Shown: in pieces, positions 35,322 through 44,900 of the stretch
Numbering within the stretch: the stretch's first letter is position 1
Layout of the letters: every line of letters begins with the position of its first letter
From: Sphingomonas sp. S-NIH.Pt15_0812
GTDB taxonomy: Bacteria > Pseudomonadota > Alphaproteobacteria > Sphingomonadales > Sphingomonadaceae
Reading direction: 5' to 3'
Assembly (NCBI RefSeq): GCF_003951315.1
Contig: NZ_QLJH01000002.1
Span: forward strand, 62,001-126,000
DNA: 64,000 nucleotides
Translations under genes and position numbers: made by a program
Notes under the pieces: generated by a model
The model's database searches: none
What the model saw: the letters and a program-made list of their open reading frames with translations, nothing else
What the model was told of the DNA's origin: nothing

Positions 35322-37556
35322 TCATGTCCGGTTGGTGGTCAAGGCGGCGAGTGGTCCCTCGCCGGTCGGTTCGGGCGCGGCATCGCCCTGGTCGAGCATC
35401 GCCAGATGCCCAGCGTCGAACATCAGCGTCACGACCGTGCCGCCGCCCGCGCGATCAGCGAACCCGATCGTGCCCATATGCTCCTCGACGATCTTCTTGA
35501 CGATCGCGAGGCCAAGCCCGGTGCCGCGCGCCCGTGTCGTCATATAGGGTTCGACGATCCGCTCGCGCGCCGGCGGAAGGCCGATGCCGTTGTCGGCCAC
35601 CGTCACGCTCACCTCGCCGCGCGGCTCGCGCGCCAGCGTCATGGTGACCGCGCCATCGGTCGCGCCCTCGCGCCCCTCGATCGCCTCGACCGCGTTCTTG
35701 ACGATGTTGGTGAGCGCCTGGCCGATCTGGCGGCGGTCGCAGACCAGCATCATCGGATCGTCCGCGTCGTGCAGCAGCGTGAAGCGGATGGCGGGATGCG
35801 CGACCTCGTGCAGGAACATCACCTCCTGCGCGGCGGCGACCAGCGATTCCTCGCGGAACACCGGCTTGGGCATCCGCGCGAAGGAAGAGAATTCGTCGAC
35901 CATCCGCCGCAGGTCGCCGACCTGCCGGACGATCGTCTGGGTCAGCCGTTCGAACGTGCCGTCATCCGCCTCGATCCGGCTGCCATACCGGCGCTGGAGC
36001 CGCTCGGCGGCGAGCTGGATGGGGGTCAACGGGTTCTTGATCTCGTGCGCGATCCGTCGCGCCACGTCGGACCAGGCGGCGCGGCGCTGGTCGACCAGCT
36101 GCTGCGTCACGTCGTCGAAGGTCAGGATCGGCCCGGTCGCGGTGCGCGCGATGCGGACGGCCAGGGTGCGCGGCGGCCCGTCCTGCCCGACCTGCACCAC
36201 CGCCTCGCGCACGGCGCCGTCGACCAGCGCGTCGAGCTCGGGCGCGACATCGCGCAAGGGGCGGCCGAGCACCCCGTCCGCATCCCGCCCCAGCAAAGCG
36301 ATGGCCGAGGCGTTGGCGATGCGGATCACCCGGTCCGCGCCGGTCGACACGACGCCCGCCGACACGCCCGCCATCACCGCCTCGATCAGCGAGCGGCGCG
36401 ATTCGAGCTGGTCGTTGGCGGTGCGAAGCTCGGTATTCTGCTCCTCCAGCCGCCCGGTCATCTGGTTGAACGCGCTGGCCAGCGTGCCGACCTCGTCGCG
36501 GTCGTGCGGGCCGGGCACGCGGGCGCTGAGATCGCCCCCCTCCACCCGTCGCGCCGCATCGACCAGCGCGCCGACCGGGCGGACCAGCCGGTCCGCGATG
36601 CTGAGCGCGATCCACACCGCCAGCCCGACGATCAGCAGCGACAGGATCAGCAGCGCCGCATTGAAGCGCAGTTGCAACGCGCGCGACCGGGATTGCAACG
36701 CCTGGTAATCCGCCACGATCGCGTCGCCGCGCCGCAACTGGGTGGCCAGTTGCTGGTCGAACACCCGCGCCGCATAGAGATAGGTGTGCTTGCCATAGTC
36801 GATCGGCACCAGGGCGGCGGCACGATCGGCGAACTGCTCGGTGGCGACGGGCGCCCCCCGGTCGATCTGCTGCATCATCGCCGGCGTGACGATATTCTCC
36901 ATCGGCCGGCCATAGGGGTTGAGGACGATCAGCGGGTCCTTCTCGTCGCGGCGGACGATCATCGCCTCCGACAATTCGCGCTGGAAGGTCTGCACCGCCA
37001 GGCCTTCGGAGAAGCGCTTGCTGTCGATCGGCATCTGGCGAAGGTAGAGCGCGAGATCGAGGCTCATCGCCCGCGTCTCGTCGGCGACGCGCTGGATTTC
37101 CTTCTCGTAATTCTCGCGCACCAGGCTGGCGGCGTTGTTCAGCATCGACTGGGCGCGCTGCGACGACCAGAATTCGACGCCATATTGGAACAACAGGGAC
37201 GCGACGATCGTCACCAGCAGCATCGGGATCGCGGCCGCGGCGGAGAACAGCGCGACCAGGCGGACGTGCAGCTGTCCCGATCCGCCGATCGGCGAGCGCG
37301 CCGCCCGCCGCCGGGCGATCCGCCGGCCGATCAGCATCAGGATGCCGATCCCCGGCACCAGATTGGCGACGAGCAGCAGCGCGAGGAGGGGCGGCGCGAT
37401 GAATTGCTGCGAGGCGCCGGCGCGCGAGACGATGAAATAGCTGGCGATACCGATCGCGACCGCCACCGCCAGCACCGCGAGTTCGATCGCGGGCGTCACC
37501 GTAAACCGCCGCACGGGCGCTTCGTCGGTCAGGTCTGGCGTCGCGGCAGCGATCAT
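35322..37556 (-). CDS. ntrY: Nitrogen/redox sensor histidine kinase NtrY
   Basis: A 744-residue membrane sensor. The N-terminus has about three to four hydrophobic helices (residues about 25-45, 55-76, 98-120 and 297-320), with a periplasmic loop between the last two. HAMP (around 320-370), PAS (around 380-480), HisKA with His504 ([15 protein letters not shown]) and an ATPase domain with N-box (IVKNAVEAIEG), G1 (VADNGIGLPP) and G2 (TGLGLAIVKKIV) follow. All catalytic motifs are intact. It phosphorylates NtrX, encoded four bases later, in response to nitrogen or oxygen state. Confidence 0.94.
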   Translation of the reverse strand: MIAAATPDLTDEAPVRRFTVTPAIELAVLAVAVAIGIASYFIVSRAGASQQFIAPPLLALLLVANLVPGIGILMLIGRRIARRRAARSPIGGSGQLHVRLVALFSAAAAIPMLLVTIVASLLFQYGVEFWSSQRAQSMLNNAASLVRENYEKEIQRVADETRAMSLDLALYLRQMPIDSKRFSEGLAVQTFQRELSEAMIVRRDEKDPLIVLNPYGRPMENIVTPAMMQQIDRGAPVATEQFADRAAALVPIDYGKHTYLYAARVFDQQLATQLRRGDAIVADYQALQSRSRALQLRFNAALLILSLLIVGLAVWIALSIADRLVRPVGALVDAARRVEGGDLSARVPGPHDRDEVGTLASAFNQMTGRLEEQNTELRTANDQLESRRSLIEAVMAGVSAGVVSTGADRVIRIANASAIALLGRDADGVLGRPLRDVAPELDALVDGAVREAVVQVGQDGPPRTLAVRIARTATGPILTFDDVTQQLVDQRRAAWSDVARRIAHEIKNPLTPIQLAAERLQRRYGSRIEADDGTFERLTQTIVRQVGDLRRMVDEFSSFARMPKPVFREESLVAAAQEVMFLHEVAHPAIRFTLLHDADDPMMLVCDRRQIGQALTNIVKNAVEAIEGREGATDGAVTMTLAREPRGEVSVTVADNGIGLPPARERIVEPYMTTRARGTGLGLAIVKKIVEEHMGTIGFADRAGGGTVVTLMFDAGHLAMLDQGDAAPEPTGEGPLAALTTNRT

Positions 37557-37610
37557 CCTGGCCGCCCTACAACGTCAGATGTTGCATGAAAACCACATAA
37601 TTGCCGACGA

Positions 37611-39026
37611 TCACGATTTCGGTAAATCCATGCCCCAATCGTCCAGCCGCTTGCGCAGCGTATTGCGGTTGATGCCGAGCGCGCGGGCGGCCCGCAGCTG
37701 GTTGCCGCCATGGCGCGCCAGCATCGCCGTGATCAGCGGCCGCTCCACCTCGGCGATCACCAAGTCATAGAGCGTACCGTCGTCCAGCCGCGCCGGAGCC
37801 TCGCGCGCCAGCCGGTCGAGCAAGGCGCGCACCGCCGGTTCGAACCCGGCCTCGACCGGTTCGCTGGGGGTGCGGGGCGCGCCCATCAGGCCCCGGATCG
37901 CCTCGGCATCGATCACCGCATCGCGCGCCAACACCGCCAGCCGCCGCATCAGATTCTCCAGCTCGCGGACATTGCCCGGCCAGTCATGCGCGATCAGCAG
38001 CGCCACCGCATCCTCCGACAGGCGCCGGCGCGGCAAACCCTGGGCCGCCGCCTGATCGAGGAAATGCCGGGCGAGCAGCGCGACATCCTCGCCCCGCTCC
38101 CGCAGCGAAGGGAGCGCGAGCGGCACGACGTTCAGGCGGTAGAACAGGTCCTCGCGGAACAGCCCGGCCGACACCTGACCCTCCAGGTCGCGGTTGGTGG
38201 CGGCGACGATGCGGACGTCGGCGCGGATCGTGCGCGCGCCGCCGACCGTGGTGAACTCGCCGGTCTGGAGCACGCGCAACAGCCGCGTCTGCGCGTCGAT
38301 CGGCATGTCGCCGATCTCGTCCAGGAACAGCGTGCCGCCCGCCGCCTGTTCGAAGCGGCCGGCATTGCGCTGCCCCGCGCCGGTGAACGCGCCGCGCTCA
38401 TGGCCGAACAGCTCCGCCTCGATCAGGTCGCGCGGGATGGCGGCCATGTTGATCGCGACGAAGGGTGCGGCGCGCCGCCCGCCCAGATCGTGGATGGCGC
38501 GGGCGACCAGTTCCTTGCCGGTGCCCGATTCACCCGACACCAGCACGGTCAGGTCGTTGGAGACGACGCGCGCGATCACGCGATAGACATGCTGCATCGC
38601 CGGCGACCGGCCGATCAGGGGAAGCGCCGGGTCCTCGGGCGGCTGGCCGTTCTCCGCCGCCGTCCCGCCCCGCGCCAGCGCGCCCGCCACCGCGCGCGCC
38701 AGCACGTCGAGGTCGAACGGCTTGGGCAGATATTCATAGGCGCCCAGCTCCGCCGCGCGCACCGCCGTGGTCAGCGTGTTGCGCGCCGACAGCACGATGA
38801 TCGGCAGGTTCGGCAGGCGCGCCGCCACCTCCTTCATCCGGTCGATGCCGTCGCCATCGGGCAGCACCACATCGGTCAGCAGCACGTCCGGCGTGCCGCG
38901 CGCCAGCGCCCGGTCGAGCTGGGTCAGGCTGTCGACCGTGGAGACGACATGCCCCTCGCGACGCAGCGCCTGCGCGATCACGGTGCGGATCGCGGCATCG
39001 TCGTCGCAGACCAGGACATGGCTCAT
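37611..39026 (-). CDS. ntrC: Nitrogen regulation response regulator NtrC
   Basis: A 471-residue sigma-54-dependent activator. The receiver domain holds the acidic pair near residue 9 (CDDD) and phospho-acceptor Asp52 (LLTDVVLP). The AAA+ domain has Walker A GESGTGKE, the sigma-54 contact loop GAFTGA (in HERGAFTGAGQ) and Walker [14 protein letters not shown]. The C-terminal Fis domain is GGNQLRAARALGINRNTLRKRL. It works with NtrB, whose stop overlaps this ATG by four bases, to switch on nitrogen-assimilation genes. In contrast to NtrX next door, the GAFTGA loop is intact. Confidence 0.95.
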   Translation of the reverse strand: MSHVLVCDDDAAIRTVIAQALRREGHVVSTVDSLTQLDRALARGTPDVLLTDVVLPDGDGIDRMKEVAARLPNLPIIVLSARNTLTTAVRAAELGAYEYLPKPFDLDVLARAVAGALARGGTAAENGQPPEDPALPLIGRSPAMQHVYRVIARVVSNDLTVLVSGESGTGKELVARAIHDLGGRRAAPFVAINMAAIPRDLIEAELFGHERGAFTGAGQRNAGRFEQAAGGTLFLDEIGDMPIDAQTRLLRVLQTGEFTTVGGARTIRADVRIVAATNRDLEGQVSAGLFREDLFYRLNVVPLALPSLRERGEDVALLARHFLDQAAAQGLPRRRLSEDAVALLIAHDWPGNVRELENLMRRLAVLARDAVIDAEAIRGLMGAPRTPSEPVEAGFEPAVRALLDRLAREAPARLDDGTLYDLVIAEVERPLITAMLARHGGNQLRAARALGINRNTLRKRLDDWGMDLPKS

Positions 39027-40105
39027 CGCACGGCTCTCGGCAGCAGGAGGCGGAAGACGGTGGCGGCGGGCGCGCCCTCCCGCGCATATTGGACGATGCC
39101 GCCCATGTCGCGCACGAGCTTGTCGACCAGGGCCAGACCCAGCCCCTGCCCCTCCGGCCGACTGGAGACGAAGGGGTCGAACAGATGCTCGGCGATGTCG
39201 GCGGGTGCGCCGGGGCCGTTGTCGATCACGCAGATCTCGATCGGCAGCGGCACGCGCGGCTGGCCCGGCGCGCCCGCGCGGGTCACGCCGTGGCGATAGG
39301 CGGTGGTCATGGTGATGCACGGCATACGCTCGCCACGCACCGCCTCCCGCGCGTTCTTCAACAGGTTGATCAGGATCTGGGTCACCGCGTCGCGGTTGAT
39401 CGCGGCCGGCGGCAGCGACGGGTCGTAGCGTTCCTCGATCCGCACGCCGCGCGCGAAGCCGGCCTGCGCCACCCCGCGCGCATGGGCGAGCAGCGGGTAG
39501 ATGTTCTCCCCCGCGATCGGCAGCGGGCGGGTGTCGCTGAAATCCTGCATCCGGTCGATCAGCCCGGCGATCCGGTCGACCTCGGTGGTGATGAGCTGGG
39601 TCAGCTCGCCCGCCCCCATCAGCTGTGCCGCGCCACGGATGCCCGACAGCGGGTTCTTGATCTCGTGCGCCAGCATCGCCGCCGCCCCCACCGCCGCGCG
39701 CGCGCCCGGCCCCCGCTCGCCCGCCGTGGCGAAGCGGCGCGCGCCGGCGGCATTGTGCAGCGTCACGGTACGCCAGCCGGGATGGTCGGGGACCATCGCC
39801 TCGACGAAATCGACGCGCATCCGCACGCCCCGCGCGGTCGCGATCTCGGTATCGTAGATGGCGAAGCCATGGCCGTCATGCGCCTGCGCGGCCTCTGGCG
39901 GGGGCAGGATCGCGGCGAGCGGCTGCCCCAGCATCACCCGTTCGGACAGGTTGAGCAGCTGCTCGGCCAAGGCGTTGGCATGGGCGATCCGGTCATCGGG
40001 ATCGACCACCAGCACCGCGACCGGCAGCGCGGCGAACAGTTCGGCGAACCCCGGACGGCCCCGGACGCCGGGTTCAGGCAGCCGCACGCCGCCGCCACGG
40101 CGCAT
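39023..40105 (-). CDS. ntrB: Nitrogen regulation sensor histidine kinase NtrB
   Basis: A 360-residue soluble kinase/phosphatase that controls NtrC and is itself read by PII proteins. A PAS domain covers about residues 20-100 ([20 protein letters not shown]). The phospho-acceptor is His147 in [20 protein letters not shown]. The ATPase domain has N-box [13 protein letters not shown]1 [10 protein letters not shown] and G2 [13 protein letters not shown]. The ATG at 40105 lies 32 bases inside the dusB end, so the ribosome probably re-initiates from dusB; a GTG further down would shorten the overlap. dusB-ntrB-ntrC is the usual alphaproteobacterial order. Confidence 0.94.
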   Translation of the reverse strand: MRRGGGVRLPEPGVRGRPGFAELFAALPVAVLVVDPDDRIAHANALAEQLLNLSERVMLGQPLAAILPPPEAAQAHDGHGFAIYDTEIATARGVRMRVDFVEAMVPDHPGWRTVTLHNAAGARRFATAGERGPGARAAVGAAAMLAHEIKNPLSGIRGAAQLMGAGELTQLITTEVDRIAGLIDRMQDFSDTRPLPIAGENIYPLLAHARGVAQAGFARGVRIEERYDPSLPPAAINRDAVTQILINLLKNAREAVRGERMPCITMTTAYRHGVTRAGAPGQPRVPLPIEICVIDNGPGAPADIAEHLFDPFVSSRPEGQGLGLALVDKLVRDMGGIVQYAREGAPAATVFRLLLPRAVR

Positions 40106-41072
40106 AGAATTCGGCCAGCATCCGCTTCACCACCTCGGCGTCCGGCTGCTGGTTGACGGTGTTGCGGAACTCCGCCGAGCCGGTCAGCCCCTTGGTGTAC
40201 CAGCCGATATGCTTGCGCGCCATGTTGACGCCGGTGACCGTGCCATAGTGCGAGAGCATGGCGTCATAATGCTCCGCCACCACGTCATATTGCTCGTCCA
40301 GGTCGGGGTCCGGCCGCCGCTCGCCGGTCGACAGGAAATGCATCACCTGCCCGAGCAGCCAGGGCCGGCCATAGGCGCCGCGCCCGATCATCACCCCGTC
40401 CGCGCCCGACTGTTCCAGCGCCGCGATCGAATCGTCGATCGTCAGGATGTCGCCATTGACCAGCACCGGCAGGTCGACCGCCTGCTTCACCTTGGACACG
40501 AAGCGCCAGTCGGCCTGGCCCTTGTACATCTGGTTGCGGGTGCGGCCATGGACGGTGATCATCCGCGCGCCCAGGTCCTGCGCGATGCGCGCCAGTTCGG
40601 GGGCGTTCAGGCTGTCATGGCACCAGCCCATCCGCATCTTGAGCGTGACGGGGGCGGACACCGCCTTCACCACCGCGTCGATCAGCTGCGCCGCTAATTT
40701 CAGGTCGCGCATCAGGGCGGAGCCGGCATCGCCATTGGTCACCTTGCGCACCGGGCAGCCCATGTTGATGTCGATGATCGCCGCGCCGCGATCCTCGGCC
40801 AGCTTCGCCGCCTCGCCCATCTCATAGGGGGTGCAGCCGACGAGCTGCATCGACACCGGCTCCTCGGACAGGTGCCAGGCCGCCTTCTGGATCGACTGGC
40901 GCGTCTCGCGGATCGCCGCCTGCGACGCGATCATCTCGGTGACGTTGAGGCCCGAGCCGTAGCGGCGGACCAGGGTGCGGAACGGCATGTCGGTGACGCC
41001 CGTCATCGGCGCGAGCACGACGGGGCAATCGATCCGGACGGGGCCGATCTGGATGGGTTTGAAATTGTGCAT
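40074..41072 (-). CDS. dusB: tRNA-dihydrouridine synthase DusB
   Basis: A 332-residue FMN enzyme that reduces uridine to dihydrouridine in the tRNA D-loop. The TIM barrel starts [20 protein letters not shown] near residue 18 and has the catalytic Cys in [20 protein letters not shown] near 102. Further signature segments are TLKMRMGW near 143, [14 protein letters not shown] near 170 and [16 protein letters not shown] near 230. The C-terminal helical domain reads [17 protein letters not shown]. The start at ATG 41072 ([10 protein letters not shown]) is family-typical; the open frame extends upstream into antisense of ispDF. It is the first gene before ntrB. Confidence 0.95.
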   Translation of the reverse strand: MHNFKPIQIGPVRIDCPVVLAPMTGVTDMPFRTLVRRYGSGLNVTEMIASQAAIRETRQSIQKAAWHLSEEPVSMQLVGCTPYEMGEAAKLAEDRGAAIIDINMGCPVRKVTNGDAGSALMRDLKLAAQLIDAVVKAVSAPVTLKMRMGWCHDSLNAPELARIAQDLGARMITVHGRTRNQMYKGQADWRFVSKVKQAVDLPVLVNGDILTIDDSIAALEQSGADGVMIGRGAYGRPWLLGQVMHFLSTGERRPDPDLDEQYDVVAEHYDAMLSHYGTVTGVNMARKHIGWYTKGLTGSAEFRNTVNQQPDAEVVKRMLAEFYAPWRRRAAA

Positions 41073-41160
41073 AAGGCTGAGAACCGCACGCTTCCTAGCG
41101 CAATTCCGGGCCTGCAACAAGCTATGGCCCCGGCCGCCCCGGTCCGCTAACCGGCGCGCC

Positions 41161-42312
41161 ATGGCATCGCCCCGCACCCTGGCCCTGATCCTCGCCGCCG
41201 GTAGCGGCAGCCGCGCCGGCGGCCGCCGGCCCAAGCAGTTCGCGACGGTCGCCGGCAAGCCGATGCTGGTCCATGCCGTCGAGTCGCTCGGCCGCCATCC
41301 GGCGATCCATGGCGTCGTCCTGGTCGCCGCGCCCGAGCGGCTGGCGCAGGTCCGTGCGCTGCTCGGCGACGTGACGCTGGTCGAGGGCGGCGCGACCCGG
41401 CGCGAGTCGGTCGCCGCCGGCCTCGCCGCGTTGCCCCAGGGCACCGAGCGGGTGCTGGTGCATGACGCCGCCCGCCCCTTCGTCCCTTATGCCGTGATCG
41501 ACCGGGTGATCGCCGCCCTGGACGATCATGACGGCGCGACGCCGGTGCTGGCGGTGGCCGACACGCTGGTGCGGGGCGACGAATCGATGCTGGGCGACGT
41601 GGTGCCCCGCGCCGGCCTGCACCGCGTACAGACGCCGCAGGGTTTCCGCCTCGCCGCGCTCCGCGCCGCCCATGCCGCCTGGCCCGAGGGGGACGAGGCG
41701 ACCGACGACACGCAGATGGTGCGCCGGCTTGGCGGCGGCGTCGCATTGGTGCAGGGCGATCCGATGCTGGAGAAAGTTACCTATCCCGAAGACTTTGCCG
41801 CCGCGGAGTCGCGTGTTTCCTGGGAAAGCCGCTCGGCCAGCGGCTTCGACGTGCATCGGCTGGAGGCCGGCGAGGAATTGTGGCTGGGCGGCGTGCTGAT
41901 CCCGCACGACAAGGGACTGTCCGGCCATTCGGACGCCGATGTCGCGCTCCATGCGCTGACCGATGCGCTGCTCGGCACGATCGCGGCGGGCGATATCGGC
42001 ACGCATTTCCCCCCCAGCGACCCGCAATGGCGCGGCGCCGCATCCGACCAGTTCCTGGCCCATGCCGCCAAGCTGATCGCCGACAAGGGCGGGCGTATCG
42101 ATTTCGTCGACCTGACCATCATCTGCGAAGCGCCCAAGATCGGCCCGCATCGCGCCGCGATGGTCGCGCGGATCGGCGAGATCCTGAACCTGCCCGCCGA
42201 TCGAATCAGCCTGAAGGCGACGACCACCGAGCGGCTGGGCTTCACCGGCCGGGGCGAGGGCATCGCGACCCAGGCGATGGCCACCATCAGCCTGCCCCGG
42301 ACGCCACGCTGA
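41161..42312 (+). CDS. ispDF: Bifunctional isoprenoid enzyme IspD-IspF
   Basis: A 383-residue fusion of two MEP-pathway enzymes. The IspD part (about 1-220) has [21 protein letters not shown], the CTP-binding loop, and [12 protein letters not shown]; it makes CDP-ME. The IspF part (about 228-383) has [17 protein letters not shown], the zinc site [28 protein letters not shown] and [19 protein letters not shown]; it makes the cyclic diphosphate MECDP. Fusion is common in alphaproteobacteria. IspE is not nearby. Divergent from dusB across 88 bases; the stop shares one base with the next start (TGATG). Confidence 0.96.
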   Translation: MASPRTLALILAAGSGSRAGGRRPKQFATVAGKPMLVHAVESLGRHPAIHGVVLVAAPERLAQVRALLGDVTLVEGGATRRESVAAGLAALPQGTERVLVHDAARPFVPYAVIDRVIAALDDHDGATPVLAVADTLVRGDESMLGDVVPRAGLHRVQTPQGFRLAALRAAHAAWPEGDEATDDTQMVRRLGGGVALVQGDPMLEKVTYPEDFAAAESRVSWESRSASGFDVHRLEAGEELWLGGVLIPHDKGLSGHSDADVALHALTDALLGTIAAGDIGTHFPPSDPQWRGAASDQFLAHAAKLIADKGGRIDFVDLTIICEAPKIGPHRAAMVARIGEILNLPADRISLKATTTERLGFTGRGEGIATQAMATISLPRTPR

Positions 42313-42854
42313 TGCGGGCCGCCTTCCGCCTCGCCGCGCTGCTGGTCGTGCCGGCGCTGCTCGCCAGCCCCGCCGCCGCGCAGCGCCCCTGCCTGACCGA
42401 CGCGGAGGCCGAGTCGCTCGCCACCGTCGCCCTGCCCGACGTGATCCGCGAGACCGGCCGCGTCTGCGCCCAGCGCCTGCCCGCGACCAGCCTGATCCGC
42501 AGCGGGGGCGGCCCGCTGATCGCCAAATACCAGGCCGCCGCCGACCGCGCCTGGCCCGCCGCGCAAGGCGCGATCGCCAAGCTCAGCGACCCGGCCGTCA
42601 CCCTGCTGCTGCAATCCGAATATGCCCGGCCGGTGCTGACCAGCCTGATCGCGCCCCTGGTCGTCGGTCGCGTCGCGATCGAGGATTGCGGCACCGTCGA
42701 CCGGCTGGTCACGTTGCTCGAACCCCTGCCGCCCGCCAACACGGCGGGCGTGATCGTCACCACCTTGCGCTATCTGAAGGCGGACCATGCCCGGTCCGGG
42801 GCCAAGTCCGGCAAGACCGGCGTGCCCGAAATCCCGCTCTGCCCGCAGCCGTGA
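42312..42854 (+). CDS. Exported Ala-rich protein, unknown function
   Basis: A 180-residue protein with a signal peptide (residues about 1-23, FRLAALLVVPALLASPAAAQ). The mature part has four Cys residues (RPCLTD, GRVCAQR, EDCGTV and PLCPQP), which could form two disulfide bonds in the periplasm. No family is recognised. The ATG shares one base with the ispDF stop, so it is coupled to ispDF. Its position between ispDF and cinA is the only context clue. Confidence 0.7.
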   Translation: MRAAFRLAALLVVPALLASPAAAQRPCLTDAEAESLATVALPDVIRETGRVCAQRLPATSLIRSGGGPLIAKYQAAADRAWPAAQGAIAKLSDPAVTLLLQSEYARPVLTSLIAPLVVGRVAIEDCGTVDRLVTLLEPLPPANTAGVIVTTLRYLKADHARSGAKSGKTGVPEIPLCPQP

Positions 42855-42864
42855 AGAGGCTATG

Positions 42865-43413
42865 ATGACCGACACCCTTCTCCCCCCTCCGCTGGTCGAG
42901 GCCGCGCGCCGCGTGATCGACGCCAACCGCGCCGCCGGCCGCACCATCGCGGTCGCCGAAAGCTGCACCGGCGGCCTGGTCGCGGCGGCGCTGACCGAGA
43001 TCCCCGGGTCGTCGGACGTGTTCATCGCCTCGTTCGTGACCTATTCGGACCAAGCCAAGCGCAACCTGCTGAAGGTCGGCGGCGACATATTGGAGACGTT
43101 CGGCGCGGTGTCGGTGGCGGTCGCCTGGAGCATGGCGCGCGGCGCGCTGGAGAAGAGTGGCGCGGACATCGCCGTGTCGATCACCGGCGTCGCCGGGCCC
43201 GGCGGCGGGTCGGAGCGCAAGCCCGTCGGCACGGTGGTCTTCGCGCGCGCCGACAAGGGCGGCGACGCGGCCGAGATCCATGCCGATCGCAAGCTGTTCC
43301 CCGACACCGGCCGGGGCGGCATCCGGCTTCAGGCGGCGCTGTGCGCGCTGGAGCTGCTGCTGCCGTCCGAAGTGCCGCCGGTCGTCGAGGCGGAGGCCGA
43401 TCCCGCGCCGTAA
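42865..43413 (+). CDS. CinA-family (PncC-type) nicotinamide-nucleotide amidohydrolase
   Basis: A 182-residue single-domain CinA C-terminal (PncC) protein, which deamidates nicotinamide mononucleotide to nicotinate mononucleotide for NAD recycling. The catalytic Ser is in AVAESCTGGLVAAALT near residue 35; YSDQAKRNLLKV and GVAGPGGGSERKPVGTV near 104 are family motifs. The N-terminal competence domain of full CinA is absent, as usual for this length. The second of two adjacent ATG codons has AAGAGG 6 bases upstream. Its last 85 bases are antisense to the end of the COQ10-like gene. Confidence 0.92.
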   Translation: MTDTLLPPPLVEAARRVIDANRAAGRTIAVAESCTGGLVAAALTEIPGSSDVFIASFVTYSDQAKRNLLKVGGDILETFGAVSVAVAWSMARGALEKSGADIAVSITGVAGPGGGSERKPVGTVVFARADKGGDAAEIHADRKLFPDTGRGGIRLQAALCALELLLPSEVPPVVEAEADPAP

Positions 43414-43832
43414 AGCGCGGCGGCGCGCGTCTCGAACGCGCCGATCATGCGGCGGAGCGCGGTGCCGAACACCTGCCCCGCCAGCATCTCGAACACCCGG
43501 TTCTTGAACGCGAAGTCGACCGAGAAATCGACCGCGCAACCGCCAGGCTCCGGCCGGAAGCGCCAGTCGTTGCGCAGATATTTCAGCGGACCATCGACAT
43601 ATTCCACGCTGATCCGCTCCGGCCGGCTCTTCTCGACCCGGCTGGTGAAGGTCTCGCGCAGCCCCTTGAAGCCGACGATCATGTCGGCCACCGTCTCCGT
43701 CTCCCCGTCCTGGCGCACGCGCATCGCGCTGACCCAGGGCAGGAATTCCGGATAACGACGCACATCGGCGACCAGGTCGAACATCTGTTCGGCCGTATAG
43801 GGCAGATGGCGGGTCTCGCTGTGCTTGGGCAT
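43329..43832 (-). CDS. COQ10/RatA-type START-domain protein
   Basis: A 167-residue SRPBCC (START-like) protein of the COQ10/RatA family, which binds ubiquinone and supports respiratory chain function. The family pattern is clear: HSETRHLPYTAEQMFDLVADV at the N-terminus, YPEFLPWVSAMRV near residue 28, GFKGLRETFTSRVE near 55 and VDFSVDFAFKNRVFEML near 100. The last 24 residues are low-complexity (Ser/Thr/Gly/Ala) and are encoded by the strand opposite the end of cinA, an 85-base tail-to-tail overlap. It lies 13 bases upstream of lipA in the minus direction, so the lipA message probably runs into it. Confidence 0.9.
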   Translation of the reverse strand: MPKHSETRHLPYTAEQMFDLVADVRRYPEFLPWVSAMRVRQDGETETVADMIVGFKGLRETFTSRVEKSRPERISVEYVDGPLKYLRNDWRFRPEPGGCAVDFSVDFAFKNRVFEMLAGQVFGTALRRMIGAFETRAAALYGAGSASASTTGGTSDGSSSSSAHSAA

Positions 43833-43845
43833 CGGAGCTTAGGCC

Positions 43846-44790
43846 TCAGGCGCCGATCACGGCCCGTCCGGCTTTTGCCGCGAGCTGCGCATCGCGCGCC
43901 GCCTTCATCTTCGCGAAATCGTCACCGGCATGATAGCTTGAGCGGGTCAGCGGCGAGGACGCGACCAGCAGGAAACCCTTGGCCCGCGCGATCGCGGCAT
44001 AGGCATCGAACGCCTTGGGCGTCACGAACTCCGCCACCTTCGCATGGCGCGGCGTCGGCTGGAGATACTGGCCCATGGTCAGGAAATCGATGCCGGCGGA
44101 GCGCATGTCGTCCATCACCTGGTGCACCTCCAGCCGCTCCTCGCCCAGTCCCAGCATGATGCCGGACTTGGTGAAGATCGACGGGTCGAGCTTCTTGACG
44201 CTCTCCAGCAGGCGGATCGACGCATAATAGCGCGCACCCGGCCGGATCGTCGGATAGAGCCTCGGCACCGTCTCCAGATTGTGATTGTACACGTCCGGCC
44301 GCGCGGCGACGATCGCCTCAACCGCCGCTTCGTGCTTGTTGCGGAAATCGGGGGTCAGGATCTCGATCGTGGTGACCGGGTTCGACTTGCGGATCGCCTC
44401 GATCACCTTGACGAATTGCTTGGCGCCGCCGTCCGGCAGGTCGTCGCGGTCGACCGAGGTGATGACGATATGCTGCAGGCCCATCTGCGCGGCGGCATCG
44501 GCGACGTTCTGCGGCTCCATCGGATCGACCGCGCGCGGCATCCCCGTCTTCACGTTGCAGAAGGCGCAGGCGCGCGTGCAGGTATCGCCCAGGATCATGA
44601 CGGTCGCGTGCTTCTTCGACCAGCATTCGCCGATGTTCGGGCAGGCCGCCTCTTCGCAGACGGTGGTCAGGCTCTTCGAGCGCATCAACTCGCGCGTCGC
44701 GGCGAAGCCGGCCGAGGTCGGCGCCTTCACCCGGATCCAGTCGGGCTTGCGGACCCGTTCCGGACGGGCGAGCGGAGTCATCTCGTTCAT
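43846..44790 (-). CDS. lipA: Lipoyl synthase
   Basis: A 314-residue radical SAM enzyme that inserts two sulfurs into the octanoyl group of lipoate-dependent enzymes. The auxiliary cluster ligands lie in [12 protein letters not shown] near residue 44; the SAM cluster motif CX3CX2C is CTRACAFC near 75. Further signature segments are [17 protein letters not shown] and [10 protein letters not shown], with the C-terminal [11 protein letters not shown] that carries the conserved RSSYHA. The start [10 protein letters not shown] at 44790 is typical; a start 45 bases earlier is also possible. The order lipA then COQ10-like is common in alphaproteobacteria. Confidence 0.96.
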   Translation of the reverse strand: MNEMTPLARPERVRKPDWIRVKAPTSAGFAATRELMRSKSLTTVCEEAACPNIGECWSKKHATVMILGDTCTRACAFCNVKTGMPRAVDPMEPQNVADAAAQMGLQHIVITSVDRDDLPDGGAKQFVKVIEAIRKSNPVTTIEILTPDFRNKHEAAVEAIVAARPDVYNHNLETVPRLYPTIRPGARYYASIRLLESVKKLDPSIFTKSGIMLGLGEERLEVHQVMDDMRSAGIDFLTMGQYLQPTPRHAKVAEFVTPKAFDAYAAIARAKGFLLVASSPLTRSSYHAGDDFAKMKAARDAQLAAKAGRAVIGA

Positions 44791-44900
44791 CCCCGCCAGA
44801 TAGGGCCGCCGCGCGCGATTGTCATCCACCCGCATCGCCTCTGAACCGCGATTCGTGCATGGCGCGTGACGAGCGGCGACACACCACCTACATCGCGGGG

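Noticed and set aside
35073..37589. 838-residue open frame on the plus strand
   Set aside because: It is antisense to ntrX and ntrY, whose motifs are complete; the composition is that of a shadow frame.
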